In this document: piece after piece, positions 18,091-27,861 of the stretch
Layout of the letters: every line of letters starts with the position of its first letter
Position numbering within the stretch: the first letter of the stretch is position 1
Assembly: GCA_009786315.1 (NCBI GenBank)
Contig: WQTM01000229.1
Coordinates: 1-32,633, forward strand
DNA from: Pseudomonadota bacterium
GTDB taxonomy: Bacteria > Myxococcota > Myxococcia > Myxococcales > Myxococcaceae
DNA: 32,633 nt
Reading direction: 5' to 3'
Position numbers and translations under genes: made by a program
Notes under the pieces: model-generated
Databases searched by the model: none
What the model was told of the DNA's origin: nothing
Seen by the model: the letters and a program-made list of their open reading frames with translations, nothing else

Positions 18091-18459
18091 AACTCAGCGT
18101 ATGAGAAGGACAAAGCTCAGGCGCAAGGTGCCTTTTCAAAAAAAAGTGCAAAAAAATATAAAGAAAAAACAGCAAGTTAGGATTTTTTCGAAAAACAACT
18201 TCGTTTTGCCTTGACTTGGCGCATAATATGCTTCATGTAGGGATAAGCAGTGCATTCGAGCTGAACTGGTTTCCCCCCACCATTTCAGCAGTCTCGCTGC
18301 ATTTCAGACGTATCCGCGGCCTGGTGCTTTGCATCGGGCCGCCTTCTTTTTTCCGGCAAAGAGCGCGTGTGGGTTTATTTTCCACGTATGAGAAGGCCCT
18401 CGGGTTTCGCTTTGGGAGGGGGGGGGCGCCTGGGAATTTTTCTGAGGGTGGTTTGGTTT

Positions 18460-20064
18460 TCAGTTGGGGGCAAACAAAGCTGCTTGACGCAACCAGTCCA
18501 ACAATGGGCCTGGAAGGAGGCCCAGCAAGACGACGGCTACAGCTGAGGCAGCCAGGACAAACTCTGTGGACCAGTGGCGAGCCCCCATTTCTGTTTCAGG
18601 GGAGGGTTTCATGTACATATAAACAATGACGCGCAAATAATAATACATGCCTGCCGCACTGGCCAGGACACCCAGAACAGACAGGCCGATAAGTCCTGCG
18701 CTGATACCTGCCTTAAACAGATAGAGTTTCCCCAAAAAGCCGATGGTTGACGGAATGCCTCCCATAGAAAACATGAACAGAGCCATTGCCAAGGCCCAAC
18801 CTGGACGTCGTGTTGCAAGCCCAGAGAGTTTGTTCAAATCCCAAGCGTCAGCTGCACCATCGTCTTCGCGTTTCTCTATAGCGGCGAGGACTCCGAAGGC
18901 CCCAACAACGGTGATGGCATAGGAGAGCAGGTAGAAAAGAATGCCTTGCAAAGCCATGGGGCGCAACGTTTCGGCTGTTGGGTTGGCAACGTTGGTGGCG
19001 CTGAGCACACCGACGTCGTTGCCCAGGTGGTTTGCGGTGAACAGGGCTGCGACGCCAATGAGGATATAGCCTGCGTGCGCAATAGAAGAATAGGCGAGCA
19101 TGCGTTTGACGTTGCGTTGAGCAATGGCCAGGAGGTTGCCAACCACCATAGTAATGGCGGCCAGGAAACTCAAGAGGTGCAAGAACACGACGGAGCTGTC
19201 GCCCACATGGAGAACGACGCGCACCAAAGCCACGAAAGCTGCGGCCTTAATGCCGGCACTCATGAGTGCCGTAACAGGTGTAGGGGCGCCTTCATAAACA
19301 TCAGGTGTCCACATATGCAAAGGCACTGCTGCAATTTTGAAAGAAAGCCCTGCCAGAACCAAAATGAGTCCAGGCCAAGTGAGCCATGGAGTGTCTTCAA
19401 GGGCTTTGGGGAGTTGATGGTGCAGCATGTCCAACTGGGTGGTACCGGTGGCTCCATAGAGGAGGGCGACGCCATAAATGAGGATGGCCGAAGCGAAGGC
19501 GCCCAGGATGAAATATTTGAAGCCTGCTTCCACAGAGCGACTGCTGCGGCGCCAGAAAGCTGCCAAAGCATAGGTAGCCAGAGACATAAGCTCCAGGTTG
19601 ACGAACAGGGTAATAAACTCATTAGAGACGGCGAGGAGACTCATGCCTGCAGCGGAGAACAACAACAAACCATAAAACTCGCCACGCTCCGCATTGCGTT
19701 GGCGGAAAAAGCCAAAAGCCAGCAGCGAAGACATGCCTGCGGCAAAGCAGGCGATGAGGGTTATCCAACTGGAAAACCCGTCCATAACGCCGCGCCCATC
19801 CAGGATGAGTCCAACGGGAAGTTGTGTGTTTTGAAAAGCCAAAAAGCCCGCAACAACCGAAGCGACTGCTGCAAGGATGGCCTGATAGCTGCGCGACTTC
19901 GAAACCGAAAAGGCTTCTGAGAGCATGAGCAACATGGCCGTGACGGCGAGAATAGCAGCAGGCAACAGAGGCTGGAATTCCAGGAGGCTAAAGCTTGGGA
20001 GAGAGGCAGTGGAAGCTGGCATAGTGGAAAGCATGGAGGAGGCCAGGCTGGGAGAAGCACTCAT
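18460..20064 (-). CDS. nuoN: NADH-quinone oxidoreductase subunit N
   Basis: Proton_antipo_M signatures: FKIAAVPLHMWTPDVYEGAPTPVTALMSAGIKAAAFVALVRV, KRMLAYSSIAHAGYILIG. Last gene of the nuo run; ATGA overlap with nuoM. Confidence 0.95.
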   Translation of the reverse strand: MSASPSLASSMLSTMPASTASLPSFSLLEFQPLLPAAILAVTAMLLMLSEAFSVSKSRSYQAILAAVASVVAGFLAFQNTQLPVGLILDGRGVMDGFSSWITLIACFAAGMSSLLAFGFFRQRNAERGEFYGLLLFSAAGMSLLAVSNEFITLFVNLELMSLATYALAAFWRRSSRSVEAGFKYFILGAFASAILIYGVALLYGATGTTQLDMLHHQLPKALEDTPWLTWPGLILVLAGLSFKIAAVPLHMWTPDVYEGAPTPVTALMSAGIKAAAFVALVRVVLHVGDSSVVFLHLLSFLAAITMVVGNLLAIAQRNVKRMLAYSSIAHAGYILIGVAALFTANHLGNDVGVLSATNVANPTAETLRPMALQGILFYLLSYAITVVGAFGVLAAIEKREDDGAADAWDLNKLSGLATRRPGWALAMALFMFSMGGIPSTIGFLGKLYLFKAGISAGLIGLSVLGVLASAAGMYYYLRVIVYMYMKPSPETEMGARHWSTEFVLAASAVAVVLLGLLPGPLLDWLRQAALFAPN

Positions 20065-21761
20065 TGTCGCTCTCCTGGTTGGTTAAGGGGTTGAGAATCA
20101 TCCACTTGTGCTTGTGCTAGCTTTGGGGTGGGCAATTCGCGGACATGCATTCGAAGGAGCTCTCTCGCTGTATTGCTTTCAGGGTTGGGCTTTGCTTGGT
20201 GCACCCGTGCCACATAGCGTTTCACAGAAGGAGAAAGCACTTCCAAAATAGGTTGAGGCTTGAGGCCCATGACGAAGACGAGAAGCACCAGCGGCAGCGC
20301 GGTGACAAACTCGCGGAAGCGGAGGTCTTTCAAACCTGCATTGGCTTGTTGTGTGACAGGGCCGAAGAAAACGCGCTGTACCACCCATAGCATATAGGCC
20401 GCGCCGAAAATAACGCCCGTAGTTGCAAGAATACCTGCCCACAGAGGCAAGTTGCTTTTGAAGGTACCCAGCAGGACCAGAAACTCACCCACAAACCCGT
20501 TGGTGCCAGGTACTGCAATGGAGGAGAAGGTGATGATGAGGAAGAAGACAGTGAAGATGGGCATGGCCTTGGCGATACCGCCATAGTCCGTCATGTTACG
20601 CAGGTGGCGACGCTCATAGAGCATACCGAACAGCAAGAAGAGTGCGCCCGTAGAAACGCCGTGGTTGAGCATTTGATAGGCTGCGCCCATGGTACCTTCT
20701 GCTTGGAAAGTCAGCATACCCAGCATGCAAAAGCCCATGTGAGAGACGGAGCTATAGGCGATGAGTTTTTTGATGTCTTTTTGTGCCAGGCACATGAGCG
20801 CGCCATAGACGATGCCGATGAGCGACAAGGCGACGAGGACGTTTTGATAGGCCCATGCCTGAGCAGGAAACAGGGGCATGGCATAGCGCCAGAAACCGAA
20901 AGTCCCCATTTTGAGCAGGACGCCTGCCAAAACCATGGAGCCTGCAACCGGTGCCTGCACGTGGGCGTCTGGCAGCCAGGTGTGCACAGGAAACATGGGG
21001 ACTTTAATAGCAAAGGCCAAAGCGAAGGCCCCAAACATCCACGGCCCCCATTTGAGCAATGCGGCGGCGGTGGCGGAGAGGTTGGAGCAGTGTGCGTTGT
21101 TTTGCATGCAGAGGCTGACTTCGCGGTTGGCCTCCATGAGGTTGTTATAGAGGGCGGCATAGTCAAAGCTGCGTGTACCTTCAGGGCCTGACAAGAAGAA
21201 GACCCACAACAGGGCGAGCAGCATGAGGAGGGAGCCGACGAGGGTATAGAGGAAGAATTTGAGGGCTGCTTTTTGACGCTCCTCGGAGCCGAACACTCCA
21301 ATGAGGAAATACATGGGGATGAGCATGGCCTCGAAGAAGATATAGAACAGCATGACGTCGAGCGAACACAAGGCTCCCATCATCGCCGTTTGCAAGACGA
21401 GCAAGCAGACGTGAAACTCTTTGACGCGCTCCTCTACAAAGCGCCACGAGGACAACACCACCAAGGGCCCCAGCAAAGCCGTCAGCAAGACGAGCGCGAC
21501 GGCCAAACCGTCCACGCCGAGGTGATAGCTGATTCCCAAGTCCGAAAGCCAGAACAAGCGGTATTCCAGTTGGAACTCGGAGCCTGCGGGGTTGAAGGCA
21601 GCGAAAGCCCAAATACCGGTGACGAGGTTAACCAACATACCCAAGAGGGTTGCGAAGCGTATTTGTCCCTTTTCGTTTCCCGGGAGGAGGAGGACGAGGA
21701 AGGCGAAGGCCATAGGGAGGAAGACGACATAATTGAGCAGTGGGGAGGAGGAAGCATTCAC
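20061..21761 (-). CDS. nuoM: NADH-quinone oxidoreductase subunit M
   Basis: VHTWLPDAHVQAPVAGSMVLAGVLLKMGTFGFWR, KKLIAYSSVSHMGFCMLG, YQMLNHGVSTGALFLLFGMLYERRHLR. Start moved from the track's 21857 to GTG at 21759-21761, which overlaps the nuoL TGA (GTGA) and gives VNASSSPLLNYVVFLP. Confidence 0.95.
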   Translation of the reverse strand: MNASSSPLLNYVVFLPMAFAFLVLLLPGNEKGQIRFATLLGMLVNLVTGIWAFAAFNPAGSEFQLEYRLFWLSDLGISYHLGVDGLAVALVLLTALLGPLVVLSSWRFVEERVKEFHVCLLVLQTAMMGALCSLDVMLFYIFFEAMLIPMYFLIGVFGSEERQKAALKFFLYTLVGSLLMLLALLWVFFLSGPEGTRSFDYAALYNNLMEANREVSLCMQNNAHCSNLSATAAALLKWGPWMFGAFALAFAIKVPMFPVHTWLPDAHVQAPVAGSMVLAGVLLKMGTFGFWRYAMPLFPAQAWAYQNVLVALSLIGIVYGALMCLAQKDIKKLIAYSSVSHMGFCMLGMLTFQAEGTMGAAYQMLNHGVSTGALFLLFGMLYERRHLRNMTDYGGIAKAMPIFTVFFLIITFSSIAVPGTNGFVGEFLVLLGTFKSNLPLWAGILATTGVIFGAAYMLWVVQRVFFGPVTQQANAGLKDLRFREFVTALPLVLLVFVMGLKPQPILEVLSPSVKRYVARVHQAKPNPESNTARELLRMHVRELPTPKLAQAQVDDSQPLNQPGERQ

Positions 21762-23983
21762 GAGAGCACCTGAAGCAATGCATAAGTCAAACCGACTGCC
21801 AGCGCCAAGGCGATGGCGGAAGCATAAGCCTGGACGTTGCCGTTTTGGAACCAGCACAACACCCTGCCCAGGAAGCCCACGGTTTGCGCAGTCCCATGTA
21901 CGGCGACACGGTCAACGAAGAAGGCGTCGACATAGCGATAGAGTCCCTTGGCCAAGCCTTTCGCTCGCTCAATGAACAAAAGCTCATAAAGCTCATCCAC
22001 GAAAAATTTGTTTTGTGCGAAGCGGCGCAAGGGCTCCAAGATGGCAGGAAACTTGCGTCCTCCCCTCCACAGTTTGAAATAGAGGAGGGCAGAAATTCCG
22101 CCGCTCACCAAGGCGATGAGCCAAGCTTTGAACCAACCTGTCCAAAGCAGGCTTGTCCACTCGGTTTTGTCCAATCCGGTTTTCAGCAGTTTTTGGGTGT
22201 CAGCGCCGAGTTGGTTGGCCACATTAAACACGGGAAACAGATAGGCTTCCATGAGGGTTTGGCTATGGTGTGGGGAGTGGGGCAAAGAAAGGAGGGGGAG
22301 GCCGTGGGCGATGGCCAAAACGGAGAGGGCGGCGAGGACAACCAGGGGCAGAGTCATAGGCCATGCACTCTCATGGGCGTGGGGGAGTTTGGCCAAGGGG
22401 GAGCGTTTTCCCTCGAAGGTAAGCACATAGAGGCGTACCATATAGAAGGCAGTACACGCCGCAGCGATAAGGCCCAGCCAATAGAGGGTGTGCAGCACAG
22501 GGACATAGCCTGTCAGCTGTTGTGTTTCGAGGCCGAACAGGATGGCGTCTTTGGAGAAGAAGCCTGACAGGGGGACGATGCCGGTGATGGCCAGGGTGCC
22601 GATGAGGAAAGTCCAAGATGTCCAGGGCATTTCCCTGCGTAGGCCGCCCAAGCGCTTAATATTGGTTTCGTCGCCATTGCCATGCATGACAGAGCCTGCG
22701 CCCAAGAACATGCAGGCTTTGAAGAAGGCATGCGTAACAACGTGCAAGAAGGCCGCCCAGAAGAGGCCGCAGCCGATGCCCATAAACATGAAGCCCAGTT
22801 GAGAAACCGTGGAGTAGGCCAGAATTTTCTTAATGTCGTCCTGGGCGAAGGCGATGAGGGCGGCGATGAGGGCGGTAAGGCAACCCACCACGGCGATGGT
22901 GGCCATAGCGAAGGGGGAGAGGACGACCAGATAGGAGATGCGGCAGAAGAGATAGACGCCCGCAGTCACCATGGTAGCCGCGTGGATGAGGGCGGAGACG
23001 GGGGTAGGGCCCGCCATGGCATCCGGCAGCCACACATAGAGGGGCAGCTGAGCGCTTTTGCCTGCGGCGCCCAGCAAGAAGAACAGCAAGACAGCCGTAA
23101 GCACCCCCGCATAGCTATAGCCCTTGAGAGGCCCCGTCTCAATGTCCCTATTCATAACGAGGGCAGGGGTTTCCTGGTTGGGTTTTGCGGTGGTGTCGGT
23201 GGCAGCCAGGGTGGTGGCCAAGGCCGACAGGCTTTGGAAAGCCAGGGGGCCTTTTTCGGAAAGTCCCGTAGAAAAGCGGTAGGAGGAGACAGGGGTACCC
23301 TGGGGGGCTTCCCTGACGGCGGCGGTTACGAGCAAAACCAGGAGGAAGCTGGCGACCAGGAAGCCGAAGTCGCCGATTCGGTTGGTAATGAAGGCTTTGC
23401 GGCCCGCCCATGCTTTGGCGTTGTCGTCATACCAGAAGCCGATGAGCAGGTAGCTGCAAAGGCCCACACCCTCCCAGCCGACGAAGAGCAGGACGAGGGA
23501 GTCGGCCAGCACCAGCGTCAACATCATCGCGACAAAGAGGTTGAGGAAGCAGAAATATTTCGCATAACCTTTGTCGTGCTCCATATAGGAGGTGGAATAG
23601 AGGTGGATGAGGAAACCCACTCCCGTAATAACCAGCAACATGGTAGCGGAGAGTCTGTCGGCCCAAAGGCCGAAGCTGACTTTAAAGCTTCCGGCAGAAA
23701 ACCAAGTGCCATAGTCCGCAGAGAGCGCATAGCGAGAGATGTCAGGGGAGAAGGGGTTGAAGACGGAGGTGTTGACGTTGCCCAGTGCCCACATGACAAG
23801 AAGCGACAGCAAGAAGGAGCCGCCCACGGAGGCGCAAGCCACCCAATGGACATTTTTGCGGCCGAGAGCTTTTCCGAAGACGCCGTTGATGAGGGCGCCC
23901 AGGAGAGGCAAGGCGATGATAAGCCACAAGCCGTTTTCTATATTCTGAATCGAGAATGGATATTCCGGGAAGAGTTTTTCCAT
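21758..23983 (-). CDS. nuoL: NADH-quinone oxidoreductase subunit L
   Basis: GWEGVGLCSYLLIGFWY, AGKSAQLPLYVWLPDAMAGPTPVSALIHAATMVTAGVYLFCR, KKILAYSTVSQLGFMFMGIG. Confidence 0.97.
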   Translation of the reverse strand: MEKLFPEYPFSIQNIENGLWLIIALPLLGALINGVFGKALGRKNVHWVACASVGGSFLLSLLVMWALGNVNTSVFNPFSPDISRYALSADYGTWFSAGSFKVSFGLWADRLSATMLLVITGVGFLIHLYSTSYMEHDKGYAKYFCFLNLFVAMMLTLVLADSLVLLFVGWEGVGLCSYLLIGFWYDDNAKAWAGRKAFITNRIGDFGFLVASFLLVLLVTAAVREAPQGTPVSSYRFSTGLSEKGPLAFQSLSALATTLAATDTTAKPNQETPALVMNRDIETGPLKGYSYAGVLTAVLLFFLLGAAGKSAQLPLYVWLPDAMAGPTPVSALIHAATMVTAGVYLFCRISYLVVLSPFAMATIAVVGCLTALIAALIAFAQDDIKKILAYSTVSQLGFMFMGIGCGLFWAAFLHVVTHAFFKACMFLGAGSVMHGNGDETNIKRLGGLRREMPWTSWTFLIGTLAITGIVPLSGFFSKDAILFGLETQQLTGYVPVLHTLYWLGLIAAACTAFYMVRLYVLTFEGKRSPLAKLPHAHESAWPMTLPLVVLAALSVLAIAHGLPLLSLPHSPHHSQTLMEAYLFPVFNVANQLGADTQKLLKTGLDKTEWTSLLWTGWFKAWLIALVSGGISALLYFKLWRGGRKFPAILEPLRRFAQNKFFVDELYELLFIERAKGLAKGLYRYVDAFFVDRVAVHGTAQTVGFLGRVLCWFQNGNVQAYASAIALALAVGLTYALLQVLS

Positions 23984-24002
23984 GGTGTTCGCTTTTTGCT
24001 AT

Positions 24003-24032
24003 CCAAGTTCAGTCAAGTTCAGCCAAATTCAG
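24003..24032. repeat. Three tandem 10-bp units at the nuoK/nuoL junction
   Basis: CCAAGTTCAG TCAAGTTCAG CCAAATTCAG on the + strand; overlaps the nuoK stop codon. Confidence 0.9.
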
Positions 24033-24340
24033 TGTTTCATGACCCGCACTTCGTCGACGTCCAGAGTTTTTCGGGTTCTGAACAAAGCGATGATGATGGC
24101 CAACCCCACAGCTGCCTCAGCGGCAGCGACGGCAATGACGAAGAATGCGGAGACGTGGCCAGAGGTACCGATGGTGTTGCCGTGTTGACGTGCGAAGCCG
24201 ATGAAGGCCAGGTTGGCCGCATTGAGCATTAACTCAACACTCATGAAGATGACGAGGGCATTCTTACGAAGGAGGACCCCCAACATTCCCAGGCAGAACA
24301 GCATGGCCGACAACAAGAGACAGGCGGATGTAGGAATCAT
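24029..24340 (-). CDS. nuoK: NADH-quinone oxidoreductase subunit K
   Basis: 103 aa; [38 protein letters not shown] and [21 protein letters not shown] are typical NuoK. Confidence 0.96.
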   Translation of the reverse strand: MIPTSACLLLSAMLFCLGMLGVLLRKNALVIFMSVELMLNAANLAFIGFARQHGNTIGTSGHVSAFFVIAVAAAEAAVGLAIIIALFRTRKTLDVDEVRVMKH

Positions 24341-24352
24341 TCGAGCTTTCTC

Positions 24353-24886
24353 CTAAATTCGTGCTTTGGCGATGACGACAGCGCCCAAAATAGCTGCAAG
24401 CAGCAGCAGAGAGAGTGCCTCAAAGGGGAAGAGCCACTTTGTATAAATGGAGAGGCCGATTTCCTCCAGGTTACCGAAGCGCATAAGGGTTTCCTGGCTC
24501 ATGGTTGTTGTTTGCGTCGTTGGGGTGAGGGTTTCCAAGGATTTTTGCCATTGGAGGGAGGCATAAATGAGGGCACCCAAGACGGAGGCGGTAGAGAGGG
24601 CGCCCACCCAGCGGGCGGGGGAGGGCCGTAGGGGGAGCGGGGTATTTTGGAGAGGCAGCAGCATGATGACGAGCAGGAACAGCACCATAACGGCGCCCGC
24701 ATACACCATGACTTGAAGTGCGGCGATGGCGTGGGCATACAGCAGCACATAAATGGCGGCGAGGAAGAAGAAGGTGGCGACGAGGGACATGGCGCTGGTG
24801 AGGGGGTTGTTTGCAAAAACAACGAGGCTTGCCCCTACGAGCGTGCATACCGAGAAGACAAAGAACAAGATGATTTCAACATTCAC
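24353..24886 (-). CDS. nuoJ: NADH-quinone oxidoreductase subunit J
   Basis: NNPLTSAMSLVATFFFLAAIYVLLYAHAIAALQVMVYAGAVMVLFLLVIMLL is typical NuoJ. GTG start overlaps the nuoF stop. Confidence 0.95.
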   Translation of the reverse strand: MNVEIILFFVFSVCTLVGASLVVFANNPLTSAMSLVATFFFLAAIYVLLYAHAIAALQVMVYAGAVMVLFLLVIMLLPLQNTPLPLRPSPARWVGALSTASVLGALIYASLQWQKSLETLTPTTQTTTMSQETLMRFGNLEEIGLSIYTKWLFPFEALSLLLLAAILGAVVIAKARI

Positions 24887-26217
24887 TTGAAGTCTCCAAA
24901 AGTGCCCCAGGGTTTGTCGCCATAGGGGCAGCGTTGCTCAGAAATGTGTTGCACAAACTCTTCGCGAAACTTTGTGACGAAGGACTGCACAGGCAAGGCC
25001 CCCGCGTCCCCCAAGGCGCACACCGTATTTCCCAAGCCGACAGGGGGCCAGGGGGCAATGGCAGAAGCCACATCCATGAGTGTATCCAAGTCCTCGGGTT
25101 GGCCATGGCCTTCTTCTATTTTGCGCAGGAGGCGCGTCATCCACGGTTGTCCTTCTCGGCAGGGAGTGCACTGTCCGCAGGACTCTTCTGCATAGAAGCG
25201 TGTCACACGCCACAGTGCGCGGACGATGCAGGTAGCGTCGTCAATAACAATAATACCGCCGGAGCCGGCCATGGAGTTGAGTGGTTTATAGGCATCAAAG
25301 TCCAAGGAGACGCCGATTTCGGATGCTGTCAGCACGGGGGCGGAGGAGCCGCCGGGGATGACGGCTTTGGGTTTTCGTCCTTCAGGCATACCCTGGCCAT
25401 ACTCTTGGGAGAAGATGATTTCTTCGATGGTGGCCTGCATGGGGGCCTCATAGGTACCGGGGCGGTTAACGCTACCGGAGAGGGTGATGAGGCGTGTGCC
25501 GCCGGATTTTTCGGAGCCGAGGCTTGCGAACCAGGCGGCGCCTTTTTCGAAGATACGTGGCAAAGCGGCGATGGTTTCGACGTTGTTGACGACCGTAGGG
25601 CAGCCGAAGAGGCCCACAACGGCGGGGAAGGGGGGTTTGAGGCGGGGCCAGCCTTTTTTGCCTTCGAGGGACTCGAGCAATGCGGTTTCTTCGCCGCAGA
25701 CATAGGCTCCGGCTCCGCGCACCTGATAGACGTCGAGCGCGAAAGAGGTGTTCATGAGTTTGCGGCCGAAAATTCCGTCGGCATAAGCTTCGGCGATGGC
25801 CCTGTCGAGCACGCTGGAGGGGTGTTTAAATTCGCCGCGTGCATAGATATAGCAGGTATGCACGCCCAAGGCCCAGCAAGCGATGGCGACGCCTTCGAGC
25901 AGCAGGTGCGGGTCTCTCTCGAGGATATAGCGGTCCTTTGCCGTGCCAGGCTCCGACTCATCGGCATTCACGCAGAGGTATTTGGGTTTGGGGCTGTCTT
26001 TGGGGACAAAGCCCCATTTGACGCCGGTAGGAAAGCCTGCGCCGCCGCGTCCTCGGAGGTTGGATTTTTTGACTTCGTCGACAATTTGTTGAGGGGAGAG
26101 GGAGGAGAGGACTTTCTGGAGGGTTTTATAGCCGTCTGCGCGTTTATAGCCGACGAGCGTATTTTGTGCAGGTTTGTCCCAGTTGCGGGAGATGACTTTT
26201 TCGAAGGGTACACTCAT
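24883..26217 (-). CDS. nuoF: NADH-quinone oxidoreductase subunit F
   Basis: GRGGAGFPTGVKWGFV, CVNADESEPGTAKDRYILERDPH, CGEETALLESLEG, ESCGQCTPCREG and a distal Cys (NTVCALGDAGALPVQSF). Confidence 0.97.
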   Translation of the reverse strand: MSVPFEKVISRNWDKPAQNTLVGYKRADGYKTLQKVLSSLSPQQIVDEVKKSNLRGRGGAGFPTGVKWGFVPKDSPKPKYLCVNADESEPGTAKDRYILERDPHLLLEGVAIACWALGVHTCYIYARGEFKHPSSVLDRAIAEAYADGIFGRKLMNTSFALDVYQVRGAGAYVCGEETALLESLEGKKGWPRLKPPFPAVVGLFGCPTVVNNVETIAALPRIFEKGAAWFASLGSEKSGGTRLITLSGSVNRPGTYEAPMQATIEEIIFSQEYGQGMPEGRKPKAVIPGGSSAPVLTASEIGVSLDFDAYKPLNSMAGSGGIIVIDDATCIVRALWRVTRFYAEESCGQCTPCREGQPWMTRLLRKIEEGHGQPEDLDTLMDVASAIAPWPPVGLGNTVCALGDAGALPVQSFVTKFREEFVQHISEQRCPYGDKPWGTFGDFK

Positions 26218-26702
26218 TTGAGGTTCTCCAGGATTTGCTCCACTTTCTGAACGGTGAGGTTTTCAAAATGGTCCTCGTTGATTTGGAAGCAGGGTGCTGT
26301 ACCGCAGGAGGCCTGGCATTCTGCCTCGCGCAGGAAATAGCGCTCTCCGTTGACGCCCGAGCGTATATCCAACTTTTGTTCGAGGAAAGCCAGGAGGCCC
26401 TCAGCGCCTCGAAGGGAGCAGGAGAGGCTGGTGCAGACGTCGATGACATAGGTGGCCGGTTTTTGGGTATGGTACATGACATAGAAGGTGGCCACCTCAT
26501 AGGCATGCTCCTTATGCGTTTCGAGTTTTTGGGCGACAAGCTCCATGCCCTCTGGGGGGAGCCAGCCTTTCAGGGTTTGAAGGAGGCGCAGGGCGGGCAG
26601 CATGGCCGCGCTTTTTCTGTCACTGGGATAATGGAGGAGAAGTTCGGCGATACCCTCGTCGAACTTTCGGTATTCTTCTTGGGTGAACAAGGGATCCGAC
26701 AT
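26214..26702 (-). CDS. nuoE: NADH-quinone oxidoreductase subunit E
   Basis: VCTSLSC ... AECQASC (CxxxxC/CxxxC 2Fe-2S motif) and EVATFYVMYHTQKP. Internal ATG at 26700-26702 (MSDPLFTQEEYRKF) preferred to the track start 26741. ATGA overlap with nuoF. Confidence 0.94.
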   Translation of the reverse strand: MSDPLFTQEEYRKFDEGIAELLLHYPSDRKSAAMLPALRLLQTLKGWLPPEGMELVAQKLETHKEHAYEVATFYVMYHTQKPATYVIDVCTSLSCSLRGAEGLLAFLEQKLDIRSGVNGERYFLREAECQASCGTAPCFQINEDHFENLTVQKVEQILENLK

Positions 26703-26982
26703 GGCTGCGAGCTTCGTAGGTAATGACGCAGCAATAGTCAATGAAAACCCAACATTTCAACCATACCGGAATGGGATTTTGCTCTTTGGGCAAGCAGCAA
26801 CGAAACCCCAGGTTTGTTGAGGGGGTAGGAGGGGGGGCGGCCGAGCCGCAGGGGTGTTGAGGTGCACAAGGTTTATGTTTAGGTTTTTGAAATTGTGTTA
26901 TTGGGGGAGGCACCTAGGTGTTTGCATAGCTGGGTATTGTTTTTTGTTTTAACAGGAGAAGGGAAGAGAGGAGCGTTTGTTT

Positions 26983-27735
26983 ATGAGCAAAAAAGCGTTT
27001 TGGGTATTAGGCCTTTTTTTGTGGAATGCAGAAGTGTTGGCTCACCAGGAGTGGGGTGTTGAGGGGGGCAAGACGGTGGGGGCGGGCTCCTTGGCGTTTG
27101 AGGGTGGGTTTGAGGGTGCATTTACGCATTTAGGTAGCATTAGGAATGAGAGTTTTTCGGACAACACGGTAGGGATTCGGGCGGGTTTTTCCTATGGTGC
27201 GCTTTCGGGGTTGGATTTAGGGCTTCGTTTCACTCTCAATTTTGGGTGGGGGGAGATAGACCAATACTATCGCAACAGCTACTACTATTCCACTACGAGC
27301 AGCGATGTGACGACAGGCATAAAGGCCCAGGTTTTGCTCAAAGTGGGTTTTTTCGACACGGGTTTTTTGTCGTTTGCGATGAAGGTGGAGCCGGGTTTTT
27401 TGGCTGACTTTTATTCAAAGGACACGGTGATGGGGCTTGCGCTTCCTGTGGGTTTTCAATTGGGTTTAGCGTTTTCGGACCGGGTGGGGGTGGGCATTCT
27501 TTTGGACTTGCCCATGGTTTTGGAGTTTGGGAAGAAGGGGGTGAAGAACAGTTTTCTTCTCCCCATACTCATGGGTGCAGGTGTAGACGTATTTTTCACC
27601 TCCAATTTTCTAATACATGCGGCATTGACAATGGGCCCGGCCATTAATGTTGCTGGGGATGGTTGGAAGAATGTCCACGGTGGGAATGTTATTTTTGTAG
27701 CCGAAGTGAAAACTGGCATTGCCTTTCGTTTTTAG
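26983..27735 (+). CDS. Putative outer-membrane beta-barrel protein, paralog 1
   Basis: Signal peptide MSKKAFWVLGLFLWNAEVLA; alternating Gly/aromatic amphipathic strands; C-terminal ...VKTGIAFRF with terminal Phe; purine-rich RBS just upstream. Confidence 0.78.
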   Translation: MSKKAFWVLGLFLWNAEVLAHQEWGVEGGKTVGAGSLAFEGGFEGAFTHLGSIRNESFSDNTVGIRAGFSYGALSGLDLGLRFTLNFGWGEIDQYYRNSYYYSTTSSDVTTGIKAQVLLKVGFFDTGFLSFAMKVEPGFLADFYSKDTVMGLALPVGFQLGLAFSDRVGVGILLDLPMVLEFGKKGVKNSFLLPILMGAGVDVFFTSNFLIHAALTMGPAINVAGDGWKNVHGGNVIFVAEVKTGIAFRF

Positions 27736-27861
27736 AGAGGAGAGAAGGCATGTGGGGGGCCACAGGCGGGAGGTTGTTGGTGGGTGGCCTGTTTAGGAGG
27801 TTGGGCTGTTTGAAAGGGGAGGTGTTGGTTTTTTAGAAAATTCTTCTTGGGAGTGGAGCCG

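Noticed and set aside
18216-18629. 137-aa plus-strand ORF in the OPT/nuoN intergenic region
   Set aside because: Non-ATG start, overlaps the nuoN 3' end, passes through the G9 tract, and has no recognisable features.
24003-24032. CRISPR-like array
   Set aside because: Contiguous 10-bp tandem units with no spacers; the other repeats in the window are coding tandem repeats.
22682-24232. 516-aa plus-strand ORF antisense to nuoL
   Set aside because: Low-complexity His/Gly/Asp/Glu-rich translation lying wholly opposite clear nuoL/nuoK coding sequence; a by-product of codon bias.
24934-26250. 438-aa plus-strand ORF antisense to nuoF
   Set aside because: Mirrors the strongly supported nuoF frame; no recognisable family features.
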